DNA from: Nitrosomonas sp.
Lineage (GTDB): Bacteria > Pseudomonadota > Gammaproteobacteria > Burkholderiales > Nitrosomonadaceae
Length of the DNA stretch: 64,000 nucleotides
Assembly (NCBI GenBank): GCA_031316255.1
Contig: JALDQW010000001.1
Span: 2,079,485-2,143,484, forward strand
Direction of reading: 5' to 3'
In this document: one piece after another, positions 45,426 through 55,485 of the stretch
Layout: each line of letters begins with the position of its first letter
Position numbering within the stretch: position 1 is the first letter of the stretch
Made by a program: the position numbers and the translations under genes
The notes under the pieces: generated by a model
What the model was told of the DNA's origin: nothing
The model's input: the letters and a program-made list of their open reading frames with translations, nothing else
Database searches by the model: none

Positions 45426-46154
45426 ATGGCCAAATATTTGAAGCGATTCATTCCAATCCTGTTGCTCTGTCTATTTCCCGGCATAACCTGGGCGGATGAA
45501 GAAGCGGTTAAAAAGGCCATTGAGCCCCATTTTCCTGGCGCAAAAATCGAAAGTCTGCGTAAAACGCCCTATCTGGGGCTTTATGAAGCCCTGGTTGGTG
45601 GCGAGCTTTTTTATACCGACGAAAAGGCGGAATACTTTTTCTTTGGTCATATCGTTGATACCAAAACCCGGACCAGCGTAACCAATGAACGTTTGCAGGA
45701 AATCAAGGCAGCGCGCCGCGTACCGCTGGATACTCTGCCGCTGGAATTTGCCATCAAAATTGTCAAAGGCAACGGCGAACGCAAACTTGCAGTCTTTACC
45801 GATCCAAACTGCCCATACTGCAAACAACTCGAGAAAGAACTGCTTAACATTACAGATGTCACTATCTATACCTTGCTCTATCCGGTTTTGAGAGGCTCGG
45901 TAGAGCTTTCTACCTCGATCTGGTGCGCCCAGGATCAAATTAAGGCGTGGGATGACTTTATGCTCAGAGGGGTTGCGCCAAAAGATCAGGATTGTGAAAC
46001 GCCGATACCGTCACTGCTTAAATCCGGCCAAGAAAACCGAGTAACCGGTACGCCAACCTTGATTTTTGCTGATGGCTCTATCGTTGGCGGCATGATTCCG
46101 GCAACCGCGATTGAAGATAAATTGCAGGAAGCGGGTAAGGTAACAAAAGAATAA
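45426..46154 (+). CDS. dsbC: Thiol:disulfide interchange protein DsbC
   Basis: About 242 residues: signal peptide (FIPILLLCLFPGITWA), an N-terminal dimerisation domain, and a thioredoxin-fold catalytic domain with FTDPNCPYCKQLE and the cis-Pro loop TGTPTLIFADG. It isomerises wrong disulfides in the periplasm and is kept reduced by DsbD. The active site is CPYC rather than the E. coli CGYC. ATG-ATG starts follow AAGGAG; the second has the better spacing. Disulfide isomerisation matters for multihaem cytochromes of nitrifiers (inference). Confidence 0.92.
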   Translation: MAKYLKRFIPILLLCLFPGITWADEEAVKKAIEPHFPGAKIESLRKTPYLGLYEALVGGELFYTDEKAEYFFFGHIVDTKTRTSVTNERLQEIKAARRVPLDTLPLEFAIKIVKGNGERKLAVFTDPNCPYCKQLEKELLNITDVTIYTLLYPVLRGSVELSTSIWCAQDQIKAWDDFMLRGVAPKDQDCETPIPSLLKSGQENRVTGTPTLIFADGSIVGGMIPATAIEDKLQEAGKVTKE

Positions 46155-46293
46155 CGATATAAGCGATTAATAACGCTATCAGATTGTTAAACAATTTTCA
46201 TTTTTGTATAAAAACGCAGGCCGATAATGTCATTCTCAGGTATAAGATTCAGTCTGCTGCAACTGTTTTTAAAAGTATTCGTCTCAGGGTAAG

Positions 46294-47691
46294 ATGAAAC
46301 CCACACTTGTTTTGGTTGGCCGTCCTAATGTGGGCAAATCAACCCTTTTTAATCGTCTGACGCACAGCCGCGATGCTATTGTTGCAGATATTCCCGGATT
46401 AACGCGAGACCGCCATTACGGTCATGGCAGGGTTGGCGACAAACCGTATCTGGTTATGGATACCGGAGGGCTGGAGCCGGTGACCAAGGACGGGATTATG
46501 CATGCGATGGCGCAACAGTCCCTGCAAGCGATAGACGAAGCGGACAAGGTATTTTTTATTGTTGATGGCCGTCAGGGCGTGACTGCGCAAGACAGAATTA
46601 TCGCAGATCTGTTGCGGAAAAAAGACCAGAAAATCCTGTTGGTTGTGAACAAAACGGAGGGTATGGCCGATGCCGTTGTCACTGCCGAATTTTATGAACT
46701 TGGCTTGGGTACACCCTATGCGATTTCAGCATTGCATGGTGATCATGTCAATGAACTGGCGGCACTTGCACTCGCCGATTTTCCTGAAATCGATGAAGTG
46801 CACAGCGAGTGCAAACATCCCAGGATTGCGATTGTGGGCCGTCCTAATGTCGGCAAATCAACGCTGATTAATACACTGCTTGGTGAGGAACGTGTAATTG
46901 CCTACGATCAACCCGGTACGACAAGAGACAGCATTTATATCGATTTTGAGCATAATGACAGGCATTACACGCTTATCGATACCGCCGGACTGAGACGGCG
47001 CGGCAAGGTTAAGGAAACTGTCGAAAAATTTTCGGCCATCAAAACCCTGCAGACAGTGGAAGATGCCAATGTGGTCGTGTTGGTGCTCGATGCCATGAGC
47101 GAGATTGCCGAACAGGATGCCCATATCGCTGATTTTATTTTACAGTCAGGCCGCGCACTGGTTGTGGCTGTAAACAAGTGGGATGGACTCGACCATTATC
47201 AACGCGAAGTCATAAAACATGAACTGACCCGAAAAATCGGTTTTCTCAGTTTCGCCAGATTACATTATATCTCCGCTTTAAAAGGTACCGGCTTACAGAA
47301 ACTGTTGTTATCCATTGATCAGGCATATGCCGCTGCAATGGCTGACTTGTCCACGCCAAAACTAACGCGGGCGCTTCAGGCGGCCGTTGAAAAACATGCG
47401 CCGCCGCGTGGCGGCATGTCACGGCCAAAATTACGTTATGCGCATCAGGGGGGGTCAAATCCGCCGCTTATTATCATTCATGGCAGTATGGTCGAACATG
47501 TGCCGGAAACATATCGGCGGTATCTGGAAAGTTTTTTCCGTGACAGTTTTAATCTGTCTGGCACGCCGGTGCGGGTAGAATTCAGAAGCGGACATAATCC
47601 CTATGCACATAAGAAGCCCGTGCCGCCAACCGAGGCAGAGGCCAGGCGCGCGCATAATCGACGCAGACGCAGCCGCAAGAAATATGGCTGA
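46294..47691 (+). CDS. der: Ribosome biogenesis GTPase Der (EngA)
   Basis: 465 residues with two tandem GTPase domains, [12 protein letters not shown] (about residue 8) and [14 protein letters not shown] (about residue 183), each with DxxG (DTGG, DTAG) and NKxD-type motifs (NKTE, NKWD). The KH-like C-terminal domain ends in a basic tail ([13 protein letters not shown]). Der is essential for 50S subunit maturation. The first NKxD is NKTE, as in many Der proteins. Standard length. Confidence 0.97.
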   Translation: MKPTLVLVGRPNVGKSTLFNRLTHSRDAIVADIPGLTRDRHYGHGRVGDKPYLVMDTGGLEPVTKDGIMHAMAQQSLQAIDEADKVFFIVDGRQGVTAQDRIIADLLRKKDQKILLVVNKTEGMADAVVTAEFYELGLGTPYAISALHGDHVNELAALALADFPEIDEVHSECKHPRIAIVGRPNVGKSTLINTLLGEERVIAYDQPGTTRDSIYIDFEHNDRHYTLIDTAGLRRRGKVKETVEKFSAIKTLQTVEDANVVVLVLDAMSEIAEQDAHIADFILQSGRALVVAVNKWDGLDHYQREVIKHELTRKIGFLSFARLHYISALKGTGLQKLLLSIDQAYAAAMADLSTPKLTRALQAAVEKHAPPRGGMSRPKLRYAHQGGSNPPLIIIHGSMVEHVPETYRRYLESFFRDSFNLSGTPVRVEFRSGHNPYAHKKPVPPTEAEARRAHNRRRRSRKKYG

Positions 47692-47881
47692 TCGCGTTGA
47701 CGGGTTACCATTGATTAGGCAATATTAGCAACCTGAGATCAGTACTGTTTGCCAATGCCGCATATGACGGCATATTCGAGTGATGTCCTGTACCATATTA
47801 CGCTTCATCTGTTAAACTGCGTCTTGTTTTTCGTGAAAGCGTCCTCTTGATCGTGAAAATAGGAATAAAAAGGAGTCGGCG

Positions 47882-48577
47882 ATGAAATTTTCCATTTACC
47901 GTTATGATCCTGATAAAAACGATAAACCTTACATGCAGGATTATGATATTGAGCTGGCCGCAACGGACAAAATGTTGCTCGATGCACTCATCCGGATTAA
48001 ATCTGCAGACGACAGCTTAAGTTTGAGACGCTCCTGTACTGAGGGCGTGTGTGGATCGGACGCGATGAATATTAACGGACGTAATGGTCTGGCTTGTATT
48101 ACGCCGTTAAAGGGCTTAAAGGAACCCATAGAAGTACGGCCGTTGCCAGGTTTGCCTGTTATTCGCGATCTCATTGTTGACATGACCCAGTTCTATCAGC
48201 AGTATCATTCAATAAAGCCCTATCTAATCAACCATAGTCCGCCACCGGAAACCGAGCGCTTACAATCTCCTGAGGAACGTGCTGAACTGGAAGGCGCTTA
48301 CGAATGTATTTTATGCGCATGTTGTTCCACTGCCTGTCCATCGTTCTGGTGGAACCCGGATAAATTTGTTGGACCGGCGGGATTGTTACAGGCGTACCGT
48401 TTTCTGGCAGACAGCCGTGACCAGGCGACCGCAGAGCGACTCGATTATTTGGAAGACCCCTACCGCCTGTTTCGGTGCCATTCCATTATGAATTGTGTGG
48501 CTGCGTGTCCGAAAGGACTTAACCCAACCAATGCGATTGGCAAAATAAAAGATATGATGGTTAAACGAACGATATGA
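47882..48577 (+). CDS. sdhB: Succinate dehydrogenase iron-sulfur subunit
   Basis: 231 residues. [2Fe-2S] ligands lie in SCTEGVCGSDAM and NGLACIT; [4Fe-4S] and [3Fe-4S] ligands in CILCACCSTACPSFWW and CHSIMNCVAACPKGLNP. It carries electrons from FAD to ubiquinone in complex II. The start follows AAAGGAG. Oddly, sdhC, sdhD and sdhA are not upstream: der ends 190 bases before, and no frames fit between. SdhE follows with a 4-base overlap. Confidence 0.96.
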   Translation: MKFSIYRYDPDKNDKPYMQDYDIELAATDKMLLDALIRIKSADDSLSLRRSCTEGVCGSDAMNINGRNGLACITPLKGLKEPIEVRPLPGLPVIRDLIVDMTQFYQQYHSIKPYLINHSPPPETERLQSPEERAELEGAYECILCACCSTACPSFWWNPDKFVGPAGLLQAYRFLADSRDQATAERLDYLEDPYRLFRCHSIMNCVAACPKGLNPTNAIGKIKDMMVKRTI

Positions 48578-48807
48578 AAGATTTCGAGCGTGCACGCTGG
48601 CGATGCAGGCGTGGAATGCTGGAATTGGATATTGTTCTTCAGCGTTTTATGGAGAAATATTTTTGCCAACTCGGTACAGAAGAATTAATCCAGTTTGAAA
48701 AATTATTGTCACTTGCTGATAATGACCTGTGGGATTTGATTTGTGCAAGAAAGACAGTTATCGATGAGGATCTGGCGCCGGTATTAAAATTACTGCAAGA
48801 TAGCTAG
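48574..48807 (+). CDS. sdhE: FAD assembly factor SdhE
   Basis: 77 residues. The RRGMLELD motif (RGxxE) that SdhE uses for flavinylation of SdhA, the ARWRCRRG start and the DNDLWDLI end are all typical. It helps attach FAD covalently to SdhA, which must be encoded elsewhere. The ATG overlaps the sdhB stop (ATGA), so translation is coupled. Confidence 0.92.
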   Translation: MKDFERARWRCRRGMLELDIVLQRFMEKYFCQLGTEELIQFEKLLSLADNDLWDLICARKTVIDEDLAPVLKLLQDS

Positions 48808-48937
48808 CCGTCCCACAACGAATGAACTGAATTGCAGCATTCTTGTTTGCTTTAATGTCCAAATGTGTATAAAACATCTATAGTAGTATAAGGCAGCACC
48901 GTGTAATCTAATTTAATGTAATACTTGGAGAAGTGAA

Positions 48938-50236
48938 ATGGCACAAAAAGGTACAGCAACCTTGAGTTTTGGCGATGGCGGTGAATCCATAGAGCTTCCG
49001 GTTATGTCTGGAACGATGGGCCCCGATGTGGTGGATATCCGTAAGTTGCATGCCAAAAGCGGTTTATTTACCTATGACCCGGGTTTTCTTTCTACTGCCA
49101 GCAATAGCTCTGAAATAACCTTTATTGATGGCGACAAGGGTGTTTTGTTGTATCGTGGTTACCCGATCGAACAACTTGCCAGACAGTGCGATTTTGTTGA
49201 AATTTGTCATCTTTTATTGCATGGAGAACTGCCGAAAGAAGCGGAAAAAACCAGTTTTAACACTGTCATCAACCATCATACGATGTTGCATGAACAACTC
49301 GTTAAACTCTTTGGCGGATTTCGCAGGGATGCGCATCCAATGGCCGTTATGGTGGGTGTGGTCGGTGCATTGTCAGCGTTTTATCACGAAGCGCTGGATA
49401 TTTCCGAAGCGAGTCACCGGGAATTGTCTGCAATACGTCTGATTGCCAAAATGCCAACCATTGCAGCGATGGCGTATAAATACAATATTGGGCAGCCTTA
49501 TATTTATCCGCGTAACGATCTCAGTTATGCCGAGAATTTTCTACATATGATGTTTTCATTACCGACTGAAGATTACAAGCCCGATCCCAGAATTGTACGT
49601 GCCCTGGATCGGATTCTGATTCTTCATGCCGATCATGAACAAAATGCCTCAACATCAACGGTACGTCTGGCCGGTTCTAGCGGCGCCAATCCGTTTGCCT
49701 GTATAGCGGCAGGAATTGCCTGTCTTTGGGGGCCTGCACATGGCGGAGCAAATGAAGCCTGTTTGAATATGCTCGAAGAAATCGGCGATGTGTCGCGCAT
49801 CAATGAATATATTAAACGGGCTAAGGATCCCAATGAAAACTATCGGTTAATGGGCTTTGGACACCGGGTATACAAGAATTTTGATCCGCGTTCGACATTA
49901 TTGCGTGAGACTTGTCATGAAGTCCTGAATGTGTTGGGGTTACAGAATGATCGTTTGTTCAAGCTTGCGCTTGAACTGGAAAGAATCGTATTGGAGGATG
50001 AATATTTTATTTCCAGAAAACTGTATCCGAATGTTGATTTCTATTCCGGTATCGTTCAGCGTGCTTTGGGTATTCCAACCATCATGTTTACGGCAATTTT
50101 TGCGATGGCGCGAACGGTGGGTTGGGTTGCGCAATGGAATGAAATGATTTCTGATCCGGATCACAAAATTGGACGGCCACGTCAATTGTATACCGGCACG
50201 CCGATACGTGATGTACCCGCTGATTTCCGTAGATAA
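48938..50236 (+). CDS. gltA: Citrate synthase (type II)
   Basis: 432 residues. Condenses acetyl-CoA and oxaloacetate. The N-terminus with the beta-sheet domain ([22 protein letters not shown]) is that of type II, hexameric, NADH-sensitive Gram-negative enzymes. Catalytic residues are in [28 protein letters not shown] and the later VDFYSGIVQ. The start follows TTGGAGAAG. It stands between sdhE and sucA on the same strand. Confidence 0.97.
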   Translation: MAQKGTATLSFGDGGESIELPVMSGTMGPDVVDIRKLHAKSGLFTYDPGFLSTASNSSEITFIDGDKGVLLYRGYPIEQLARQCDFVEICHLLLHGELPKEAEKTSFNTVINHHTMLHEQLVKLFGGFRRDAHPMAVMVGVVGALSAFYHEALDISEASHRELSAIRLIAKMPTIAAMAYKYNIGQPYIYPRNDLSYAENFLHMMFSLPTEDYKPDPRIVRALDRILILHADHEQNASTSTVRLAGSSGANPFACIAAGIACLWGPAHGGANEACLNMLEEIGDVSRINEYIKRAKDPNENYRLMGFGHRVYKNFDPRSTLLRETCHEVLNVLGLQNDRLFKLALELERIVLEDEYFISRKLYPNVDFYSGIVQRALGIPTIMFTAIFAMARTVGWVAQWNEMISDPDHKIGRPRQLYTGTPIRDVPADFRR

Positions 50237-50254
50237 TCCATAGTCGAGATTTCC

Positions 50255-53104
50255 GTGATAGAGAAACAGTTGCAGGATTCTTTATTGTTTGGTTCAAATG
50301 CGCCTTTTATTGAAGCAATTTATGAGGAATATCTGCATAACCCGATTTCAATTGATCCCGCATGGCGCGAGTATTTTGACAAGTTACATCAAGCTCAAGG
50401 TTTTCCTGTCAGCCAGCTCGTTAAAAGCACTACAGTAAAAAAGGAAAATGAGCCGGTTAAGTCCTACAAAGGCGATAAGCAAACCGATGGAATGGTTGTT
50501 CTGCCTGAAGTGATTCAGGCGGAATCGGATGACCGGAAACAAGTTGCAGTCCTTCAGTTAATCAATATGTACCGCTATGTGGGTTTGAGTCAAGCTTCGC
50601 TGGACCCTTTGCAATTTGATCAAAAGCCTTATCGAACGGAGCTTGACCCCGCAAATTTCGGTTTTACCGAGCAAGATATGGACAGCGTTTTTAATACGGG
50701 TTCATTGGCTGGTCCTGATCGTGCGCCTTTGAGGGAAATCCTGCAGATTTTGGAAGAAACATATTGCGGTACGGTCGGCGCGGAATATATGTATATTTCG
50801 TCAGTGGAGCAGAAACGCTGGATACAAAGCAGGCTGGAGACCAAACGTTCCAACCCGAACTACAGCGATGAATATAAAAAACATATTCTGGAACGGTTAA
50901 GCGCCGCAGAAGGTTTGGAGCGGTATTTGCACACCCGCTATATCGGTCAAAAACGGTTTTCGGGGGAAGGTAATGAGAGTCTTATTCCGTTGCTTGACTG
51001 TTTGATGGAATGCTCTGGAAAATCGGGCATCGATGAGATCGTGATCGGAATGGCGCATCGGGCAAGATTGAATGTCCTGGTTAATACATTAGGGAAAATG
51101 CCTGCTGATTTGTTTCGCGAATTTGAAGAAAAATATGCGCAGGATCTTCCCTCAGGTGATGTTAAATACCACCAGGGTTTTTCTTCAGCCATTAAGACAT
51201 CAAGTGGCGTGGTGCGTCTGGCGTTAGCGTTCAATCCATCGCATCTGGAGATTGTTGACCCTGTGGTAGAAGGATCTGTGCGCGCCCGTCAGCATCGTTT
51301 CCGTGACAGAAGTGGCGACAAGGTTCTGCCCGTCCTGATTCATGGTGACGCTGCGTTTGCCGGGCAGGGTGTGGTTATGGAAACGCTTAATTTGTCACAG
51401 ACCAGCGGTTACGGTACCGGTGGAACAATTCATATCATTATCAATAATCAGATTGGCTTTACCACATCGGATCCACGAGAAAGCCGTTCCACTTTGTATT
51501 GTACTGATGTGGCCAAAATGATAGAGGCGCCTGTTTTTCATGTGAATGGCGATGACCCTGAAGCCGTGACCATGATTACGGAACTTGCTCTGGATTTTCG
51601 GATGAAATTCCATAAAGATGTAGTAATCGATATGGTGTGTTTCCGGCGTTTGGGACATAATGAGCAGGATGATCCGATGGTCACGCAACCCAGAATGTAT
51701 CAGATCATCAACCAGCATCCCGGAACACGTCAGCGCTATGCGGATAAGCTCGAGGCCGAAGGCGTTATTCTGCCGGGTGAAGCGGATACAATGGTGCAGG
51801 CATACCGCGATGCCATGGATGCGGGCATTAATCCCAATAAGAATATCCGCTACAACTATAAATCCCCATATTCAGTTAACTGGGCAATTTTTCACAAACC
51901 GTTTAAGTGGAATCAGCCGGTAAAAACGGGTATCGCGTTTGATGTGCTTCAACAACTGGCAGCGCGTTTAACAGATATTCCGGATAACTTTATCCTGCAT
52001 AAACGGGTTGAAAAAATCATTGAAGACAGGCGGCAGATGGGCGCAGGGAAACTGCCGCTGGATTGGGGTATGGCGGAAAACCTGGCGTACGCGGCGCTTC
52101 TTTACGAAGGCTTCCCGATACGGATTTCCGGGCAGGATTCCGAGCGTGGCACCTTTTTTCACCGACATGCTGTACTGCATAATCAGGACACTACACTGGA
52201 AGACCGGAATATCTATGTCCCGTTGCGCTATATCGCACCGGGGCAACCCGATTTTGTAGTCATTAACTCGATTTTGTCCGAAGAAGCGGTATTGGGGTTT
52301 GAATATGGCTATGCAACCGCGCAACCGCATGAGCTTGTTGTCTGGGAAGCGCAGTTTGGCGATTTTACCAATGGCGCGCAGGTTGTTATAGACCAGTTTA
52401 TTGCTTCCGGGGAAGCCAAATGGGGACGACTATGCGGACTGGTCATGATGCTGCCGCATGGATATGAAGGTCAGGGACCTGAACACTCGTCGGCAAGACT
52501 GGAGCGCTTCTTGCAACTTTGCGCGGATTACAATATTCAGGTTTGTATTCCTTCAACGCCGTCTCAGATGTTTCACTTGATACGCCGGCAAATGATCCGG
52601 CCTTTGCGCAAGCCGCTGATTATTATGAGTCCCAAGAGCATGTTGCGGCATAAGGAATCGGTGTCGGCGCTCGAGGAACTGGCCAGCGGCTCTTTTTATC
52701 CGGTGATTCCGGAATCTGAAACCCTGGCGCCGAAGAACGTTAAACGCATCATTGTATGCAGCGGAAAAATATATTATGAGCTTAGAGCCTATCGTAATGA
52801 GAATCAGATAGACAATATGGCCATTATACGATTGGAGCAGCTTTACCCGTTTCCGCATGAAGAGTTCAAACAGGAAATTAAGCGTTATGCACGAGCAAAA
52901 GAAGTCATATGGTGTCAGGAGGAGCCCGGGAATCAGGGTGCCTGGCATCGTATTCAGCATTATCTGCTACGCAATATGAGGTCTACCCAGATATTGGGTT
53001 ATGCTTTGCGACCTTCATCCGCTTCTCCGTCGGTCGGCTATCTGGCGATACATAAAATGCAGCAGAGAGAAGTCATCGAAGCGGCGTTCCGCGAAAAAAT
53101 CTAG
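50255..53104 (+). CDS. sucA: 2-oxoglutarate dehydrogenase E1 component
   Basis: 949 residues starting at GTG, 18 bases after gltA. The N-terminal E2-binding segment (LFGSNAPFIEAIYEEYLHNP), the thiamine diphosphate site (HGDAAFAGQGVVMETLNLSQ, NNQIGFTTSDP) and the transketolase-like C-terminal half (HGYEGQGPEHSSARLERFLQL) are complete. It decarboxylates 2-oxoglutarate and passes succinyl to SucB. In N. europaea sucA exists although the enzyme activity is hard to detect in cells, fitting obligate autotrophy (known of the genus, recalled). Confidence 0.97.
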   Translation: MIEKQLQDSLLFGSNAPFIEAIYEEYLHNPISIDPAWREYFDKLHQAQGFPVSQLVKSTTVKKENEPVKSYKGDKQTDGMVVLPEVIQAESDDRKQVAVLQLINMYRYVGLSQASLDPLQFDQKPYRTELDPANFGFTEQDMDSVFNTGSLAGPDRAPLREILQILEETYCGTVGAEYMYISSVEQKRWIQSRLETKRSNPNYSDEYKKHILERLSAAEGLERYLHTRYIGQKRFSGEGNESLIPLLDCLMECSGKSGIDEIVIGMAHRARLNVLVNTLGKMPADLFREFEEKYAQDLPSGDVKYHQGFSSAIKTSSGVVRLALAFNPSHLEIVDPVVEGSVRARQHRFRDRSGDKVLPVLIHGDAAFAGQGVVMETLNLSQTSGYGTGGTIHIIINNQIGFTTSDPRESRSTLYCTDVAKMIEAPVFHVNGDDPEAVTMITELALDFRMKFHKDVVIDMVCFRRLGHNEQDDPMVTQPRMYQIINQHPGTRQRYADKLEAEGVILPGEADTMVQAYRDAMDAGINPNKNIRYNYKSPYSVNWAIFHKPFKWNQPVKTGIAFDVLQQLAARLTDIPDNFILHKRVEKIIEDRRQMGAGKLPLDWGMAENLAYAALLYEGFPIRISGQDSERGTFFHRHAVLHNQDTTLEDRNIYVPLRYIAPGQPDFVVINSILSEEAVLGFEYGYATAQPHELVVWEAQFGDFTNGAQVVIDQFIASGEAKWGRLCGLVMMLPHGYEGQGPEHSSARLERFLQLCADYNIQVCIPSTPSQMFHLIRRQMIRPLRKPLIIMSPKSMLRHKESVSALEELASGSFYPVIPESETLAPKNVKRIIVCSGKIYYELRAYRNENQIDNMAIIRLEQLYPFPHEEFKQEIKRYARAKEVIWCQEEPGNQGAWHRIQHYLLRNMRSTQILGYALRPSSASPSVGYLAIHKMQQREVIEAAFREKI

Positions 53105-53118
53105 AAAAAGGGGGCACT

Positions 53119-54405
53119 ATGTTAGTTGAAGTCAAGGTACCCATGCTATCTGAGTCAGTTGCAGAAGCGACACTGATTTCATGGCATAAGAAACAAGGCG
53201 AGCAGGTTGAGCGTGATGAAAATTTGGTTGACGTTGAAACTGACAAAGTCGTAATGGAATTGCCCGCTACTCACGCCGGTATTTTGAAGGAAATTATCAA
53301 GGGCGACGGTGCAACCGTAGTCAGTGGAGAAGTTGTCGCAAAGATCGATACCGACGCTGCGGCATCCGAATCGGAAACAAAATCGGTAAAAAAAACGTCG
53401 TCAGCCAAGGAGGGTGGCGACGCTGAAACTGAAAAAACAGAGACAAAAGCAGATCCTACCATCCCGATGCTAATGCCTGCGGCACGCAAATTGGCAGAAG
53501 AAAATCATTTGAAGTCGTCGGAAACCAAAGCGATCAAGGGAACCGGGAGGGGCGGGCGCATTACCCGTGAAGATGTCCAGGCCTATATTGAGCATAAAGC
53601 GGAAGGTAAACCAGAAACTGCTGATGAAGAAGAATCAGCCACTGTCGAACCGGCTGAGCAACCTGTCAAAACACCGGAAGAGACTGCCGGAGCGGGCAGG
53701 AGTGAGCGCACAGACCGGCGGGTTACTATGTCGCGGCTGCGTATGCGGATTGCCGAGCGGTTGGTGCAATCGCAATCGACTGCTGCCATATTGACGACAT
53801 TCAATGAAGTGAACATGCAGGCCATTGTTGACTTACGCGCACGATATCGTGTCGAGTTTGAAAAAAAACATGGTATCAAGCTGGGGTTTATGTCGTTTTT
53901 TGTCAAAGCGGTTGTGGCTGCGCTCAAAAAATATCCCATTGTTAATGCCTCGGTTGAAGGCAATGAGATTATTTACCATGATTACTACGATATCGGTATC
54001 GCCGTGGGCAGTCCGCGCGGTCTTGTCGTGCCGATACTTCGTAATGCCGATCAAATGACGTTTGCCCAGATCGAATTACAGATTGCCGATTTTGCCAAGC
54101 GCGCGGGCGATGGCAAATTAACCATTGAAGAATTAACCGGCGGTACATTCTCGGTTACCAATGGCGGCGTTTTCGGTTCCATGCTGTCAACGCCGATCAT
54201 CAATCCACCGCAGAGCGCCATTCTAGGTATTCATGCAACAAAAGATCGCCCCGTTGTGGAAAACGGCCAAATTGTCATTCGCCCGATCAATTATCTGGCG
54301 CTATCTTATGATCACCGTATCATTGATGGCCGGGAGGCGGTTTTGTCCCTGGTTGCGATCAAGGAAGTACTGGAATATCCGATGAGTCCGTTGCTGGAGG
54401 GTTAG
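53119..54405 (+). CDS. sucB: 2-oxoglutarate dehydrogenase E2 component (dihydrolipoyl succinyltransferase)
   Basis: 428 residues. One N-terminal lipoyl domain (DVETDKVVMELPA, lipoyl-Lys about residue 43), an acidic Lys/Glu-rich linker, a peripheral-subunit-binding domain (PAARKLAEENHL...GTGRGGRITREDV), a second linker, and the catalytic domain with YDHRIIDGREAVL (HxxxDG). Starts 14 bases after sucA with AAGGGGG. The E3 gene lpd is not immediately downstream, so E3 must come from elsewhere. Confidence 0.97.
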   Translation: MLVEVKVPMLSESVAEATLISWHKKQGEQVERDENLVDVETDKVVMELPATHAGILKEIIKGDGATVVSGEVVAKIDTDAAASESETKSVKKTSSAKEGGDAETEKTETKADPTIPMLMPAARKLAEENHLKSSETKAIKGTGRGGRITREDVQAYIEHKAEGKPETADEEESATVEPAEQPVKTPEETAGAGRSERTDRRVTMSRLRMRIAERLVQSQSTAAILTTFNEVNMQAIVDLRARYRVEFEKKHGIKLGFMSFFVKAVVAALKKYPIVNASVEGNEIIYHDYYDIGIAVGSPRGLVVPILRNADQMTFAQIELQIADFAKRAGDGKLTIEELTGGTFSVTNGGVFGSMLSTPIINPPQSAILGIHATKDRPVVENGQIVIRPINYLALSYDHRIIDGREAVLSLVAIKEVLEYPMSPLLEG

Positions 54406-54765
54406 CGTGCGAGAGAAATGGACAATAGCATTCCAGCTATCCTGATGTTGGTGTTGAATTCAGTGCGGTAAAGCTGCCGTAGCTTGCGATGCGTAGCTTA
54501 AATGACATTTGACCTGTTCTACATTTTCCTATTTTCTGAGAATGTGTTTTAAGTTTTTTAGCGGATTTTTTTCTCGAAGCGTTCGAATGAGGTGTTATGA
54601 TCGCATCCATAAAACAAACTCAAACACAGCTTAATTGCGAATCAATCGACTTCATGCATGAAAATTTTAACCAAAAAACAGACGGTGCTTTAATCCAATC
54701 GCGATAAACAAGCAAATGCATACATCTTTTTAACTCTTTAGGCGAAGTTCTTGACAAGGCTAATC
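54406..54765. other. Gene-free region after sucB
   Basis: About 360 bases. A weak hairpin (ATAGC...GCTAT) lies just after sucB. The rest is AT-rich and presumably carries the promoter of the 16-residue-repeat gene. No coding frame that I can support. Confidence 0.4.
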
Positions 54766-55185
54766 ATGATTGGTACCGCTAACACTCTCAAAATAATTTT
54801 TGTGGTTTGCGTGATTCTTTTCTCGGTTACCCTGTTCGCATATGCAGAGGAAGCAGTACAAAGCGATGAACAAAATTTCTTAAATTTGGATCAACCCAGT
54901 GCGGTCAGTGCGCCAGACGAAATACTGCTTGACAGACCACCCTATATGAACGTTGAAACTCCCGATGATATTCAGATTGATATTCCAGCTCATCCAAATG
55001 TTGAATCTCCCAAAGATATACTGATTGATAGCATACCTCCCTTGAATGTGGAGACGCCCGATGATATCCAGATTGACAGTCCGCCTCATCCAGCCGTTGA
55101 CTCCCCCAAAGACATACTGATTGACAGAATACCGCCCATAAATGTGGAAACACCCAAAGCGATACGCATGGATAGACCCCTATAG
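54766..55185 (+). CDS. Exported protein built of 16-residue repeats, function unknown
   Basis: About 139 residues: signal peptide (TLKIIFVVCVILFSVTLFAYA), a short linker, then six units of 16 residues such as NVETPDDIQIDIPAHP and NVESPKDILIDSIPPL, running to the C-terminus (last unit cut to 14). Two unit types, PDDIQID and PKDILID, mostly alternate, pointing to a 32-residue higher-order repeat. Regular prolines suggest an extended or beta-solenoid-like rod in the periplasm. I chose the ATG preceded by AAGG at six bases over a TTG five codons upstream. No family recognised. Confidence 0.72.
   Translation: MIGTANTLKIIFVVCVILFSVTLFAYAEEAVQSDEQNFLNLDQPSAVSAPDEILLDRPPYMNVETPDDIQIDIPAHPNVESPKDILIDSIPPLNVETPDDIQIDSPPHPAVDSPKDILIDRIPPINVETPKAIRMDRPL
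54901..55182 (+). repeat. Six 48-bp tandem repeats
   Basis: Units start at 54901, 54949, 54997, 55045, 55093 and 55141, each coding 16 residues; the last stops two codons early at the stop codon. The exact 48-bp register indicates unit duplication. Confidence 0.85.
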
Positions 55186-55284
55186 CGTCAGCGCATTCGG
55201 AGATTAATCAGGCAGTTCAGTCATTGATAAACAGCGATTCGCTGAAATGTTTTTTCTGTTACAAACAAATCGCAATGGATTCAT

Positions 55285-55485
55285 ATGTTTCCTGTCCTTA
55301 AATGCAGAACGTTTTATTTGATTGGCTATCGTGTTAGGCAAATGCATGAGAAAAATAATCTAAAAAGCAAGAGGGAATTGACCGAAAAAGCGACTCGACA
55401 GTCTTTTCGGTTTGCAGAGCAGCTTTTCTGCACGCCTGTTAGACTGGTCACCGAACACTATCAGTCTTCGCCCGTTCAATTTTAA
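55285..55485 (+). CDS. Possible small basic protein or leader peptide before cls
   Basis: A 66-codon frame whose TAA overlaps the cls ATG (TAATG), an arrangement that allows translational coupling. The second half (MHEKNNLKSKRELTEKATRQ) looks like ordinary protein, but there is no clear ribosome binding site and no recognised family. It could be chance. Confidence 0.25.
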   Translation: MFPVLKCRTFYLIGYRVRQMHEKNNLKSKRELTEKATRQSFRFAEQLFCTPVRLVTEHYQSSPVQF

